Shown here piece after piece: positions 53,675 to 62,995 of a stretch of DNA of 64,000 nucleotides. Position numbers and translations under genes: made by a program. The first letter of the stretch is position 1. Each line of letters starts with the position of its first letter. Source of the stretch: Clostridia bacterium (GTDB taxonomy: Bacteria; Bacillota; Clostridia; Lachnospirales; Cellulosilyticaceae); assembly GCA_029239755.1 (NCBI GenBank), contig JARBUI010000003.1:62001-126000 (forward strand). Direction: 5' to 3'. The notes below the pieces were generated by a model. It worked only from the letters and a program-made list of their open reading frames with translations. It did no database searches and was not told where the DNA came from.

Positions 53675-54389
53675 AAGCTTCTTCTCCCTCTGGATTATTT
53701 TTTTGAATAAGATCATAGACAATATTCGTTAAAATACCCTCAGCTGCTGCTATAGGTATTTGTGTTAATAAAAACACCGATAAAAATTTTACAGCCGAGG
53801 CAGTTACTCCCCCAACAGGATCCGGAAAAGCTAGGGCTAGCTGCAGTGAGGTCACAATATACGTCGCTATATCACCAAGACTTGCTGCTGCAAACACGCA
53901 AAGCCCCTTATTCACGTTTCCTTTTCTCATAAATCTAAAGACTGTATAAGATACAAAGGGGCCTACAACTGCCATTGAAAAAGCATTTGCTCCAAGGGTA
54001 GTAAGTCCTCCGTGAGCGAGCAAAAGTGCTTGAAATAAAAGTACAATAGTCCCAATAACAGCCATAATTTTAGGACCAAACAAAATCGCCCCTAGGCCTA
54101 CACCTGTCGGATGTGAACTGCTTCCCGTAGCGGAAGGCAGCTTAAGAGCTGATAGTACAAACACAAAGGCTGTAACAAGTGCAATAAGTATCTTTTGGCG
54201 CGGATCTCTTGCAAATATTTTTTTAAGATCTTTCAGCCCCAGCATAAAAAACGGTATAAAAAGAATACTCCAAATAATTACCCACTCAAAGGGTAAAAAA
54301 CCTTCCATTATATGCATCCCAAAGGTATAAACAGGTGCTATGATGAGTAAAAGTATAGTAGCTGTAAGTGGTATACTAAGTTTTTTCAT
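53652..54389 (-). CDS. cbiM: Cobalt transporter substrate-binding (S) subunit
   Basis: 245 residues. It begins with a signal-like segment that places the mature His-containing N-terminus MHIMEGFLP (residues about 25-33) for Co2+ coordination, the diagnostic CbiM motif. Further motifs: [16 protein letters not shown] and [20 protein letters not shown]. Six to seven membrane spans. GGGGGAAT precedes the ATG. First gene of cbiMNQO, 52 bases after hemL. Confidence 0.97.
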   Translation of the reverse strand: MKKLSIPLTATILLLIIAPVYTFGMHIMEGFLPFEWVIIWSILFIPFFMLGLKDLKKIFARDPRQKILIALVTAFVFVLSALKLPSATGSSSHPTGVGLGAILFGPKIMAVIGTIVLLFQALLLAHGGLTTLGANAFSMAVVGPFVSYTVFRFMRKGNVNKGLCVFAAASLGDIATYIVTSLQLALAFPDPVGGVTASAVKFLSVFLLTQIPIAAAEGILTNIVYDLIQKNNPEGEEAYEIKGYK

Positions 54390-54441
54390 ATAATTCCCCC
54401 TTAAAGTGTAAGTGCACGTTTTAAAAATATATAAATGTTAC

Positions 54442-55743
54442 CTATAACTGATACGCACACTTAAGTGCTTCATAATTAGCTTCAATGGTTTTTTCTATAT
54501 CTTCCTTAGAGTGTGCTGTTGAAACAAACATTGCTTCAAATTGAGCTGGCCCTATAAGAATGCCTCTTTGAAGCATCTCTTTGAAATAAATATTAAATCT
54601 AACTAAATCACACTCTTTAACATCATCATAATTTTCTGTTTTTCCTGATATAAAGAATAGACCAATTAGTGAACCTACTCTTGTTACAGCTAAATTTAGC
54701 CCTAACTTCTTAAGGTTATTCCTTATCCCTTGTTCAAGAACACTTGCTTTCTGATCTAACTCATCATAAACATTGCGATGATCTCTAAGATACTCTAAAG
54801 TATTTTTCCCTGCATACATAGCTAGTGGATTGCCTGATAATGTCCCTGCTTGATAAACAGGCCCTACTGGAGAAATCATATCCATAATAGCATTCTTTCC
54901 GCCATAAGCTCCTACTGGAAGGCCTCCCCCTATAATTTTTCCGAAACAGGCCATATCTGGCTCAATACCAAAGTATTCAGGCGAACTGCCGTACCCTAAT
55001 CTAAATCCTGTTATAACTTCATCAAATATAAGTACACTATGATACTCATGAGTGATATCCCTAAGTAACTGCAAGAACTCCTTTTTGCCTGGAACAAGGC
55101 CCATATTCCCTGATACGGTTTCAACAATAACACAAGCAATATCCTCTCCATGCTCTTTGAAAATTGCTCTTACCTCATCCATGTCATTGTAGCGGCATAC
55201 TAATGTGTGCTTAATGACATCCTCTGGCACTCCTGGGCTTGTAGGTACACCATAAGTAATCGTACCTGAACCTGATTTAACTAAAAGCGCATCAGAATGT
55301 CCATGATAACAGCCCTCAAATTTTAAGATTTTATTTCTTCCTGTATAAGCTCTAGCTGCTCTTAGGGCACTCATCGTTGCTTCTGTGCCTGAATTAACCA
55401 TTCTTACTTTATCTATTCCCTTATAGGCATCAACAATAAGCTTAGCCATTTCTACTTCAATAAGGGTTGGTACCCCATAACTGGTTCCTTTTTTAAGCTG
55501 CTCTTCAATGCCTCTAAGCACATGTTCATTACCATGCCCCAAAATTAATGGCCCCCAAGAGCAAATGTAATCAATATACTCATTGCCGTCTACATCATAA
55601 ATTTTACTGCCTTCCGCCCGCTCAACAAAAATTGGGTTAATCCCCACGGATTTAAAGGCTCTTACAGGGCTGTTAACGCCTCCTGGTATATATTGTATAG
55701 CTTCCTCATAAATACTTTCTGAGTGTGTATGATTCATATTCAT
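54442..55743 (-). CDS. hemL: Glutamate-1-semialdehyde 2,1-aminomutase
   Basis: 433 residues of the PLP class III aminotransferase fold. Motifs: YIPGGVNSPVRAFKSVG at the start, MVNSGTEATMSALRAAR, GCYHGHSDALLVKSGSG, FDEVITGFRLG, and the PLP Lys269 in ACFGKIIGGGLPVGAYGG. Makes 5-aminolevulinate from glutamate 1-semialdehyde, the product of HemA. It follows the cobA-hemD fusion by ten bases; hemB, usually just before hemL in Clostridial clusters, is missing here. Confidence 0.97.
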   Translation of the reverse strand: MNMNHTHSESIYEEAIQYIPGGVNSPVRAFKSVGINPIFVERAEGSKIYDVDGNEYIDYICSWGPLILGHGNEHVLRGIEEQLKKGTSYGVPTLIEVEMAKLIVDAYKGIDKVRMVNSGTEATMSALRAARAYTGRNKILKFEGCYHGHSDALLVKSGSGTITYGVPTSPGVPEDVIKHTLVCRYNDMDEVRAIFKEHGEDIACVIVETVSGNMGLVPGKKEFLQLLRDITHEYHSVLIFDEVITGFRLGYGSSPEYFGIEPDMACFGKIIGGGLPVGAYGGKNAIMDMISPVGPVYQAGTLSGNPLAMYAGKNTLEYLRDHRNVYDELDQKASVLEQGIRNNLKKLGLNLAVTRVGSLIGLFFISGKTENYDDVKECDLVRFNIYFKEMLQRGILIGPAQFEAMFVSTAHSKEDIEKTIEANYEALKCAYQL

Positions 55744-55752
55744 CTGCCTCCT

Positions 55753-57261
55753 TTACTCATTATCCTTTATCATGCAGTCTACGAGACCATCAATTGTATA
55801 CTGCTCCGGCTCTCTATAAACCTCAAGTCCATATTCTCTAAGAGTTTTAGAAGTAATAGGTCCAATAGATACAAGTCTTGTGCCCCGTAGTTTATCAATG
55901 TTTTCTGTCCCTATACCATTTACAAAGTTGATTACTGTAGATGAACTTGCAAAGGTAATATAGTCAATTGCATTTTTACTGAGCATCCCTAAAATCATAT
56001 CTTTATCTATAGCTGCTGTAACTGTGTTATACAAGTCAATAGCTTTTACTTTGCAAATACTCTTTAAGCTTTCTACTAAATAATCTCTTGCAATAGCTGA
56101 TCTTGGCATAAGAATACTATCTTCTTTAGTAAGGGTTTGGCTAAGACATTCAAAAACAGCTTCTCCAACTGCTCTCTTAGGCACAAAGTCTGGCTTTATA
56201 CCCTTCTCATTTAAACTGCTTACGGTACTTGGACCAACTGCACAAATTTTCATGTGGGCGAGACTTCTTGTATCATAACCTCTTTCGGATAGTTTATTAA
56301 AGAATATCTGAACTGTATTTTGACTTGTAAAAACGAGGTGATTATAGTCTTTAAGAGACGCTATGCACTTATCTAGTTCCTGGTTATCTGCTAGCTCTTC
56401 AATTTTTATAGCAGGAAGCTCTATCGCGTGCCCACCTAAGTCATTAATTTGCTCTACAAGTGAACTGCTCTGTTCTCTGGCCCTAGTCACCACTATGTTC
56501 TTACCGAAGAGAGGTTTATCTTCAAAAAAGTTAAGTTTATCTCTTAATCCTACTACTTCTCCTACTGCAATAAGTGTAGGCGGTTTTACTCCCTTTTCAA
56601 GAGCAAGTTCATAAATATTCTCTAGTGTTCCAATAACCACACTTTGATTATATCTTGTTGCCCAGCTAACTAAAGCAACAGGAGTTTCTTTAGATTTGCC
56701 TTCTTTTATAAGATTTTCACTGATTTTATTAAGGTTAGCAACACCCATTAGGAATACTAGTGTACCCTTAAGTCCTGCAAGTGCTGCCCAATTTATCTCA
56801 TCCTTTTCATCATCCTTAAGATGTCCTGTAATCACGTGAAAAGAAGATGCATAATCTCTATGAGTAATAGGAATTCCCGCATAGCAAAGTCCACCTATAG
56901 CAGAAGTAATACCTGGGACCACTTCAAATGGAATATCATGCTCTAATAGATATTCTCCTTCTTCGCCTCCTCTGCCAAATACATAAGGATCTCCGCCCTT
57001 TAACCTAGTTACAATTTTACCTTCTTTTGCTTTATTCACAATAACATCATTAATTTCATCTTGTGGAAGTGTATGATCACTTGACGCTTTACCAACATAA
57101 ATAAACTCGCAGCCTGTCTTGGCTTCTTTTAAATAATCTTCATTTGCTAATCTGTCATAAACGATTACATCTGCTTTTTTAATGCATTCCATACCTTTAA
57201 GAGTCATTAATTTATAGTCTCCAGGGCCAGCTCCAACCAAATAAACTTTACCTTTCATCAC
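55753..57261 (-). CDS. cobA-hemD: Uroporphyrinogen-III C-methyltransferase / uroporphyrinogen-III synthase fusion
   Basis: 502 residues. Residues 1-245 are the SUMT domain (KVYLVGAGPGDYKLMTLKG, GRGGEEGEYL, TRLKGGDPYVFGRG, GTLVFLMGV) and residues 250-502 are the HemD synthase domain (NIVVTRAREQSSSLVEQI, HLVFTSQNTVQIFF, ITFASSSTVINF). The fusion links ring closure to C2/C7 methylation, steering uroporphyrinogen III to precorrin-2, as is common in Clostridia. It overlaps the hemC end by 14 bases; the start is GTG at 57261 or ATG at 57258. Confidence 0.97.
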   Translation of the reverse strand: MMKGKVYLVGAGPGDYKLMTLKGMECIKKADVIVYDRLANEDYLKEAKTGCEFIYVGKASSDHTLPQDEINDVIVNKAKEGKIVTRLKGGDPYVFGRGGEEGEYLLEHDIPFEVVPGITSAIGGLCYAGIPITHRDYASSFHVITGHLKDDEKDEINWAALAGLKGTLVFLMGVANLNKISENLIKEGKSKETPVALVSWATRYNQSVVIGTLENIYELALEKGVKPPTLIAVGEVVGLRDKLNFFEDKPLFGKNIVVTRAREQSSSLVEQINDLGGHAIELPAIKIEELADNQELDKCIASLKDYNHLVFTSQNTVQIFFNKLSERGYDTRSLAHMKICAVGPSTVSSLNEKGIKPDFVPKRAVGEAVFECLSQTLTKEDSILMPRSAIARDYLVESLKSICKVKAIDLYNTVTAAIDKDMILGMLSKNAIDYITFASSSTVINFVNGIGTENIDKLRGTRLVSIGPITSKTLREYGLEVYREPEQYTIDGLVDCMIKDNE

Positions 57262-58153
57262 CTTTAAACTCCTTTAACATCTTATTTGCGAGTTCACGCC
57301 CAATTTTTTCAGCATCTTTCATTTTGCCTTCCTCAGACATAAAAAGTAATTTTTTTCCTTCCTCATCTCCAAATAAAGCATGAAGTTTTATATTATCATG
57401 ATCAATGAGGCAATACGCTCCAACCGGCATATGGCATCCTCCATTAATTGCATTTAAAAAAGCTCTTTCAGCTTTAATCTGCATTTCTGTAACCGTATCA
57501 TGAAGGGGCTTAAGAAGGTCTTCTGTCTCACTGTCATTATCTCTAACTTCTAAAGCCAGAGCCCCTTGAGCAGGGGATGGAAGCATAAGTTCTGCAGATA
57601 AATAACAACTAATAACCTCTTGTAATCCCAGCCTATGAAGCCCTGCTGCAGCAAGTACGATACCATCTAACCCTTCTTCCTGCATTTTACGAATTCTTGT
57701 ATCAACGTTTCCTCGTATCGGTTCAATTTGAAGATCTGGTCTATGTTTTAAGAGCTGGTACTTTCTACGCTTACTCCCAGTTCCTATTCTAGCTCCATCA
57801 GGAAGTGCCTCAAGAGAATCATACCCCTCTTTTAAAATAAGTGCATCCCTTGCATCTTCTCTCTTAGGAACGTAAGAAAACTTGAGCCCTTTAGGGACCA
57901 CAGAAGGCATATCTTTCATACTGTGAACTGCTAAATCTATTTCTTTACTAAGAAGCTTATCTTCTATCTCTTTAGTAAATAATCCCTTTTCGCCAATTTT
58001 GTCAAGCGGCTGGTCTTGCACCCTATCCCCTGTAGTTTTTATGATTTGGATTTCAAACTCTATATCTGGATGGTGTTTTTGCAGCTCACAGATAACCCAT
58101 TTTGTTTGAGTTAATGCAAGCTTACTTCCTCTTGTCCCAACAATCTTTTTCAT
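57248..58153 (-). CDS. hemC: Porphobilinogen deaminase (hydroxymethylbilane synthase)
   Basis: 301 residues. Opens VGTRGSKLALTQT, contains AVHSMKDMPS with the catalytic Asp, RGNVDTRIRKM, and Cys240 in INGGCHMPVGAY, which carries the dipyrromethane cofactor. Condenses four porphobilinogen units. GGAGCCTGGAT precedes the ATG. 24 bases downstream of hemA. Confidence 0.97.
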   Translation of the reverse strand: MKKIVGTRGSKLALTQTKWVICELQKHHPDIEFEIQIIKTTGDRVQDQPLDKIGEKGLFTKEIEDKLLSKEIDLAVHSMKDMPSVVPKGLKFSYVPKREDARDALILKEGYDSLEALPDGARIGTGSKRRKYQLLKHRPDLQIEPIRGNVDTRIRKMQEEGLDGIVLAAAGLHRLGLQEVISCYLSAELMLPSPAQGALALEVRDNDSETEDLLKPLHDTVTEMQIKAERAFLNAINGGCHMPVGAYCLIDHDNIKLHALFGDEEGKKLLFMSEEGKMKDAEKIGRELANKMLKEFKGDER

Positions 58154-58177
58154 ATCCAGGCTCCTTTTTCACAAATC

Positions 58178-59410
58178 TTATAGATCAAATAAATCCTCTA
58201 TGACTTTTGCATAGCGCTCTCTTTGACTTCTACTTTTTATTTTTTTAAGATTAGCTGTGGGCGTACTTACAAAATTTTTTAAAGCAGCACTAAGCATTTT
58301 ATCAATAACTTGCTTATCTCTTAGTGACAGGTCTGTCTTTCTATAAATATATTCCAGCGTATTCTTTTGAATCTCATTTCTTTTCTCTTCTAAGAGTTCG
58401 AGTGTATTATCTACAGCTGCAAGCTCTATCCACTGGGTGAGCTCACTCATCTTTTCTTTAATCATATCTTTAGCCGCTTTAGCGAGTTCTTTTCTTTTTT
58501 GATTGTTCTCACTGCAGATTGCTTTAAAATCATCTATGTCATACACATCAACATTTTCCATCTGGGCAATCTCAGGATCAATATCTCTTGGCAGCGCGAT
58601 GTCAATCATATAGAGCTTATGAGTTATCTGAGGCATAGACTCTTTTTGCAAAACGATATGGGGCGAAGCTGTTGCACATATCACCGCATCAACCTTGCTT
58701 AACAGCTCATATCTTTCTTTATAAGTTACTGGAATAACATTTTCATAGATTTCTCCTACTTCTACTGCCTTTGTATGACTTCTATTAGAAACATAGATTG
58801 CTTCTAATTTTTCTTCTTGTAAATATTTAATAACAAGCTGACTCATTTTCCCGATTCCTATAATCAGTACACGCTTCTGCGACAAATCCTGTATTTTTTC
58901 TTTTAGAAATTTTACAGCTATGTAACTTACTGATAAAGGATTTTCTGATATTTTAAGGGTGCTTTTAATATATTTTGAAGTACTTACTGCTTCTCTAAAG
59001 ATCTTATTAAGCATTTTCCCACATGTTCTTTCGCTTGAGGCAAGTTCCCACGCTTCTCTTACCTGCCCAAGAATTTGATCTTCGCCAATAACGATAGAAT
59101 CTAGTCCTGCTGCAACATGATAAAGATGCTTAATAGCCTTTTTCCCTGTTTTCGAGACCAAATAAGAATGGACTTCTTTGCCTCTAAAAAAAGTGCTGTA
59201 GAACCTTTGAACGATTTCTATCTTTTCTTCTATTTCTTCATCCCAAATATAGATTTCACTTCGATTACAGGTAGATAAGACAATCACTTCCTTTATGCCT
59301 TGCCCTTTTAAATATTGAAGTGCTTCTATTTTTTTAGTATGAGTAAAAGAAACCTTTTCTCTTATACTTATGGGACATAAATGATTGACTCCTACTACTC
59401 CTAGACTCAT
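58178..59410 (-). CDS. hemA: Glutamyl-tRNA reductase
   Basis: 410 residues. The catalytic thiol is Cys48 in VLSTCNRSEIYIW; HLYHVAAGLDSIVIGEDQILGQV marks the next conserved block; the NADPH domain starts RVLIIGIGKMSQL. The C-terminal part is the helical dimerisation domain. Reduces glutamyl-tRNA(Glu) to glutamate 1-semialdehyde. No siroheme-synthase extension is fused, so the precorrin-2 oxidase must be encoded elsewhere. CTAGGAGG precedes the ATG. Confidence 0.97.
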   Translation of the reverse strand: MSLGVVGVNHLCPISIREKVSFTHTKKIEALQYLKGQGIKEVIVLSTCNRSEIYIWDEEIEEKIEIVQRFYSTFFRGKEVHSYLVSKTGKKAIKHLYHVAAGLDSIVIGEDQILGQVREAWELASSERTCGKMLNKIFREAVSTSKYIKSTLKISENPLSVSYIAVKFLKEKIQDLSQKRVLIIGIGKMSQLVIKYLQEEKLEAIYVSNRSHTKAVEVGEIYENVIPVTYKERYELLSKVDAVICATASPHIVLQKESMPQITHKLYMIDIALPRDIDPEIAQMENVDVYDIDDFKAICSENNQKRKELAKAAKDMIKEKMSELTQWIELAAVDNTLELLEEKRNEIQKNTLEYIYRKTDLSLRDKQVIDKMLSAALKNFVSTPTANLKKIKSRSQRERYAKVIEDLFDL

Positions 59411-59419
59411 AATTGCCTC

Positions 59420-60142
59420 CTAGTGATTAACCTTAGCTTTATGCATGTACTCTTTATTAATAAGGATTGTAGAAAAATACGAGATCTTTTCTTCACTATT
59501 TATATCTCTCAGGTCAGTATAAACCTTTTCTGTCCCTTGAGAAGAATTACTTACTAACACTGCATGGTCTATTAGCCCATACTTCTCTATCTTTTCACGA
59601 ATCATTCCAAACTTCTTATAAACCTTCATTAGTACAAGGCAGCTATACTTCTGCATCGCATCGTCTATGATCTCCTCGTCTGCTGTGCAAGGCAGTATGA
59701 TAAGCGGCTCTGTATCCATTACAAGAGGCAGGTTTTGGCTTGATGCAATATTTGAAAACGACGAGATACCAGGGATTGTCTCAACTTGTATTTCGCTTAT
59801 CAGCTTCTCCATAATATATACATAGGTGCTATAAATCATCGGATCTCCTAGCGTGATAAATCCAACGTCCTTACCCTCTTTTACATCCTCGATAACTTCT
59901 TTTGCAACACTTTCCCACTTAGCTTCTTTCTCAGCCTTATTAAAGCTCATTGGAAAGTGTCTGTATTTAATTTCTAAAGCTTCATTAAAGTGCGGTTTTG
60001 CAATAGATAGTGCAAGACTTCCCCCATCTTTCTCCGCTTCTGGTGTATAAAGGATATCGATTTTATTTAAAACTTCTACTGCCTTTAAAGTAAGGAGAGA
60101 GCTGTCTCCCGGCCCTACTCCAATGCCATAAAATTTAGCCAT
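59420..60142 (-). CDS. cbiL: Precorrin-2 / cobalt-factor II C20-methyltransferase
   Basis: 240 residues of the CbiL/CobI SAM-dependent tetrapyrrole methylase family. Family motifs: FYGIGVGPGDSSLLTLKAVEVL at the N-terminus, VGFITLGDPMIYSTYVYI, and VETIPGISSFSNIASSQNLPLV. Adds the C20 methyl in the early corrin pathway; with CbiK in view the cobalt-containing substrate (cobalt-factor II) is likely. AAGGAGG precedes the ATG. It is the first gene after the unusual 570-base gap. Confidence 0.95.
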   Translation of the reverse strand: MAKFYGIGVGPGDSSLLTLKAVEVLNKIDILYTPEAEKDGGSLALSIAKPHFNEALEIKYRHFPMSFNKAEKEAKWESVAKEVIEDVKEGKDVGFITLGDPMIYSTYVYIMEKLISEIQVETIPGISSFSNIASSQNLPLVMDTEPLIILPCTADEEIIDDAMQKYSCLVLMKVYKKFGMIREKIEKYGLIDHAVLVSNSSQGTEKVYTDLRDINSEEKISYFSTILINKEYMHKAKVNH

Positions 60143-60248
60143 TTATTTGCCTCCTTATTTATTCATCCAAATTCAAGAACATTTACTTATCTATAGATGC
60201 ATATTCTTACTTTGTTGCATCTTAATATTATCGTAGTTCGCTCGGCGC

Positions 60249-60319
60249 GGGAGGGACATCTTTTAGGGCTCCACCCCAACCCACAGCCAACCGGAGTCGC
60301 CCCAAAAGATGCCCCTCCC
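60249..60319 (-). ncRNA. GC-rich hairpin element, copy 1 (candidate structured RNA or palindromic repeat)
   Basis: Read on the minus strand, 60319 to 60249 folds into one long stem: GGGAGGGG with TCCCTCCC, CATCTTTT with AAAAGATG, then GGGGC with GCCCT, total 21 positions with two G.U pairs. The 29-base apical loop (60298-60270) contains TTGGCTGTGGG. The second copy is on the plus strand at 60597-60669 with the same loop and a stem that differs mainly by compensating changes. It lies in the cobalamin operon direction. I do not recognise the family. Confidence 0.7.
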
Positions 60320-60330
60320 CCACCAAGCTA

Positions 60331-60596
60331 GCCATTGATATGTTTATATTAAAAAATTAAGTGCAAATATAAAAAGCAGTGTTAAATAATCATGATCAGT
60401 ACTTAAATTTTACTAAACCCAAACATTAGCATAGATCATTAACAAACCTCTGGTTACCCATAAAACCAATAGTACATATCACATATATGAGTTATGAATA
60501 AAATACTTATCTCCATAAATAACCATTGAAGTTTAAGTTGCAAATCACTTAGAAAAATCTCTATCCTTCCTTTAAATTGCTAAGTCTAAGCGTGGC
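60331..60596. other. AT-rich spacer between two hairpin elements
   Basis: Some 265 bases, mostly A and T, separate the two inverted hairpin elements within the 570-base gap between cbiK and cbiL. No open frame with a ribosome binding site, no terminator and no cobalamin riboswitch consensus were seen here. Confidence 0.6.
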
Positions 60597-60669
60597 AGTG
60601 AGGGGACTCTTTCAACTCGACTCGGGTTTGGCTGTGGGAGGCGTGGAGAGGTGAAAGAGTTCCCTCACT
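60597..60669 (+). ncRNA. GC-rich hairpin element, copy 2 (candidate structured RNA or palindromic repeat)
   Basis: On the plus strand, AGTGAGGGG pairs with TCCCTCACT (with a G.U at the inner end) and ACTCTTTCA with TGAAAGAGT, then one A-G mismatch and CTC with GAG. The apical loop 60619-60647 is 29 bases and contains TTTGGCTGTGGG. The distance from the G.U pair to the loop (13 positions) is the same as in copy 1. Orientation is opposite to copy 1 and to the cobalamin genes. Confidence 0.7.
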
Positions 60670-60712
60670 TCTATGCGTACCTTCCCCAAGACCATCAAGT
60701 ATAGACTCCTAT

Positions 60713-61495
60713 TTAATTATTTGCTCTCACGCACTCCTTTGCATGCTCCACAAACAACTCCTGGATATAAGGATTTTCCCCCAATCCTTTAAGTATAATA
60801 TGGACATTGATTCCATTTTCTATTAGACAAGTTTTCCAAGAATCTTCTTCATCACTTGCCATATCATTAATGGCATGATCTCCTGCTACTAACATAAAGG
60901 GCATTAAATAAACCGTTTTAATTTGATCAGCCTTAAGCTGCGTCATAACATTCTCTAAAGTTGGATACCCCTCTACGGTTCCTACATAGGCTCTTGCCTG
61001 CTGCTCTTTAAAGGCATACTCCAAAGCGCAGTATGCACTAAAAACCGGATGAGTTGTTCCATGCCCCATAAAAACGATTGCTTCTCCATCATTTAGGTTT
61101 GGAATGTCTTTAAGCGTAGCTGCAACTGCTTCTTTGTAGTCTTCTATTTTTGTTAGCAGTGGCCTGCCTATAGTCAGCTTACTGAATTTATCCTCAAATT
61201 CTGCTATTTGTTCTTTGAGCTTATCGTACTCATCTCCGCATATGATATGGAGGGACTGTACGATAACTTCGTTATACCCTAATTCATATATTTTATGAAG
61301 TGCTTGTCTTGGTGTATCAATATAAGTTTTATCACGTTTTGCAAGCTTATTAATAATCATAGTAGAGGTATATGCTCTAAATAAGTCATAATCTCCTAGT
61401 GCTTCTTTTATTTGTTCCTCACATTTCTCTATGGTTTTACGTCTTGTCTCTTCAAAACTTGTTCCAAAACTAACAACTAGCACAGCTTTTTTCAT
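60713..61495 (-). CDS. cbiK: Sirohydrochlorin cobaltochelatase
   Basis: About 260 residues from the ATG at 61495 with TAGGAGA upstream; the frame extends 12 codons further inside the cobK end. Class II chelatase with AVLVVSFGTSFEETRRKT at the start, IVQSLHIICGDEYD and IVFMGHGTTHPVFSAYCALEY, whose His residues bind the metal. Inserts Co2+ into sirohydrochlorin, placing the organism on the anaerobic early-cobalt route. It is the last gene before the 570-base gap. No signal peptide is present, unlike some periplasmic CbiK. Confidence 0.95.
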   Translation of the reverse strand: MKKAVLVVSFGTSFEETRRKTIEKCEEQIKEALGDYDLFRAYTSTMIINKLAKRDKTYIDTPRQALHKIYELGYNEVIVQSLHIICGDEYDKLKEQIAEFEDKFSKLTIGRPLLTKIEDYKEAVAATLKDIPNLNDGEAIVFMGHGTTHPVFSAYCALEYAFKEQQARAYVGTVEGYPTLENVMTQLKADQIKTVYLMPFMLVAGDHAINDMASDEEDSWKTCLIENGINVHIILKGLGENPYIQELFVEHAKECVRANN

Positions 61496-61508
61496 GATGG
61501 TTGGTCTC

Positions 61509-62273
61509 CTATCTCTTGTAATGCTTCTCAATATCTTTTAAAATATCCGTTATTTCATGAACGACATAAGGATAAGTTATAGTTGTTCTTTTAATAACAA
61601 TGACATGAATCCCTAGATTCTTGCACGCTTCTATTTTTTCTAAAAATCCGCCCTCTGTGCCGCTTTCTTTAGTAATGACTAAATCAGTATCATAGGACTT
61701 GAAATGGGCTTCGTTAACAGATGTACTAAAAGGTCCTTTCACCGCTACAATAGTATCTGCACTAAATCCAATCTCTTCACATATTGCTAAAACTTTACTT
61801 GTTGGAAGAACTCTTGCAATAAGCTTTTTACCGGGGAGCAGCTTCCAAAATGTATCAAGGTTTTTACTCCCTGTACCTAAAAAGATATTTGTTCCTATTC
61901 GATTTGCCTGGATGCAGGCTTCTTCTATATTAGTTGCGACATGAAGTTTATCATATGCTACACTTTCTAAAAGTGATTTTCTTTCATATCGCACATAAGA
62001 TATTTGAAGGCTTTCCGCTGCCTGAATTGCTGTCTCAGATGCTTCTACTGCATAAGGATGAGTGGCATCTATAATGGTATCAATATGATCCTTTATAATA
62101 AGCTCTTTCATTTTCTCAAGATCTAATGTTCCTATTCTAACATTCTGGGTATACCCGAGTGATAAAGTTTTACCATACTCAGTAGTAACAGATATCTCAT
62201 AATTTATATTGGCTTTATTAAGCTGCTCACAGATGAGAAGGCTGTCTGATGTTCCACCTAAGACTAAAATCAT
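61509..62273 (-). CDS. cbiJ: Cobalt-precorrin-6A reductase
   Basis: 254 residues of the CobK/CbiJ family. Opens MILVLGGTSDSLLICEQL, contains IIDATHPYAVEASETAIQAAESLQISYVRYER in parts and KIIDA-type NADPH fold features, and IFLGTGSKNL. Reduces the corrin ring of (cobalt-)precorrin-6A. The start overlaps the upstream cbiH stop by four bases. Confidence 0.95.
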   Translation of the reverse strand: MILVLGGTSDSLLICEQLNKANINYEISVTTEYGKTLSLGYTQNVRIGTLDLEKMKELIIKDHIDTIIDATHPYAVEASETAIQAAESLQISYVRYERKSLLESVAYDKLHVATNIEEACIQANRIGTNIFLGTGSKNLDTFWKLLPGKKLIARVLPTSKVLAICEEIGFSADTIVAVKGPFSTSVNEAHFKSYDTDLVITKESGTEGGFLEKIEACKNLGIHVIVIKRTTITYPYVVHEITDILKDIEKHYKR

Positions 62274-62995
62274 ACCTGATAACCTCTTGGGGTAATCATA
62301 TAATCTCCATGAATGAAGGTAGATTTATTTCCGATAATAACAATTGTTGTCATGTCTACACTTTCATAGTCCATATCCTTATACTCAAGGATGATTTTCT
62401 TTTCTTCTGGTCTTCCTACATCTTTTAAAATGCCAACTGGAGTATGAGGTCCTTTAAACTCTGACATGATACTAAAGGCTTTTTCAAGATGTCCGCTTCT
62501 TCCTTTGCTTCTTGGGTTATAAAGGCAGATAACCAAGTCTGCTTCTGCTGCAAGCCTTAGTCTTTTTTCAATAACTTCCCAAGGGGTCAAGAGGTCACTT
62601 AAGCTAATATGGCAAAAGTCATGCATAATAGGGGCCCCAAGCAAACTGGCTCCGCCAATACTTGCGGTAATACCAGGGATAACTTTAACTTCAATCTTCT
62701 CTTCTTCTTTTGTAACAAGTTCCAGCACAAGCCCTGCCATACCATAAATACCGCTGTCTCCGCTGCTGATAACCGCTACTTTTTTACCTTTTTTTGCATA
62801 CTCAACAGCTAATTTACATCTATCTATTTCTTGGCGCATACCATTTTTGACAACTTCTTTACCTGCTATAAACTCTTCTACTAAGTTAATATAAGTTTTA
62901 TAGCCTACAATAACTTCAGATTCTTCTAAAGCCTGAATGGCCTGAAGGGTCATTGTTTCTTTTGCTCCTGGCCCTATTCCTATTACATAAATCAT
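62270..62995 (-). CDS. cbiH: Cobalt-factor III / precorrin-3B C17-methyltransferase
   Basis: 241 residues of the tetrapyrrole methylase family. IYVIGIGPGAKETMTLQAIQAL at the N-terminus, VAVISSGDSGIYGMAGL, and VIPGITASIGGASLLGAPIMHDFCHISLSDLLTPW, the CbiH/CobJ signature. Performs C17 methylation with ring contraction. Four-base overlaps join it with cbiJ and cbiG. Confidence 0.96.
   Translation of the reverse strand: MIYVIGIGPGAKETMTLQAIQALEESEVIVGYKTYINLVEEFIAGKEVVKNGMRQEIDRCKLAVEYAKKGKKVAVISSGDSGIYGMAGLVLELVTKEEEKIEVKVIPGITASIGGASLLGAPIMHDFCHISLSDLLTPWEVIEKRLRLAAEADLVICLYNPRSKGRSGHLEKAFSIMSEFKGPHTPVGILKDVGRPEEKKIILEYKDMDYESVDMTTIVIIGNKSTFIHGDYMITPRGYQV

Noticed and set aside
60143-60712. 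Cobalamin riboswitch in the gap of the cobalamin operon
   Set aside because: I found no B12-box pattern (GCCACTG in its usual context) on either strand; the GC-rich parts are accounted for by the hairpin pair.
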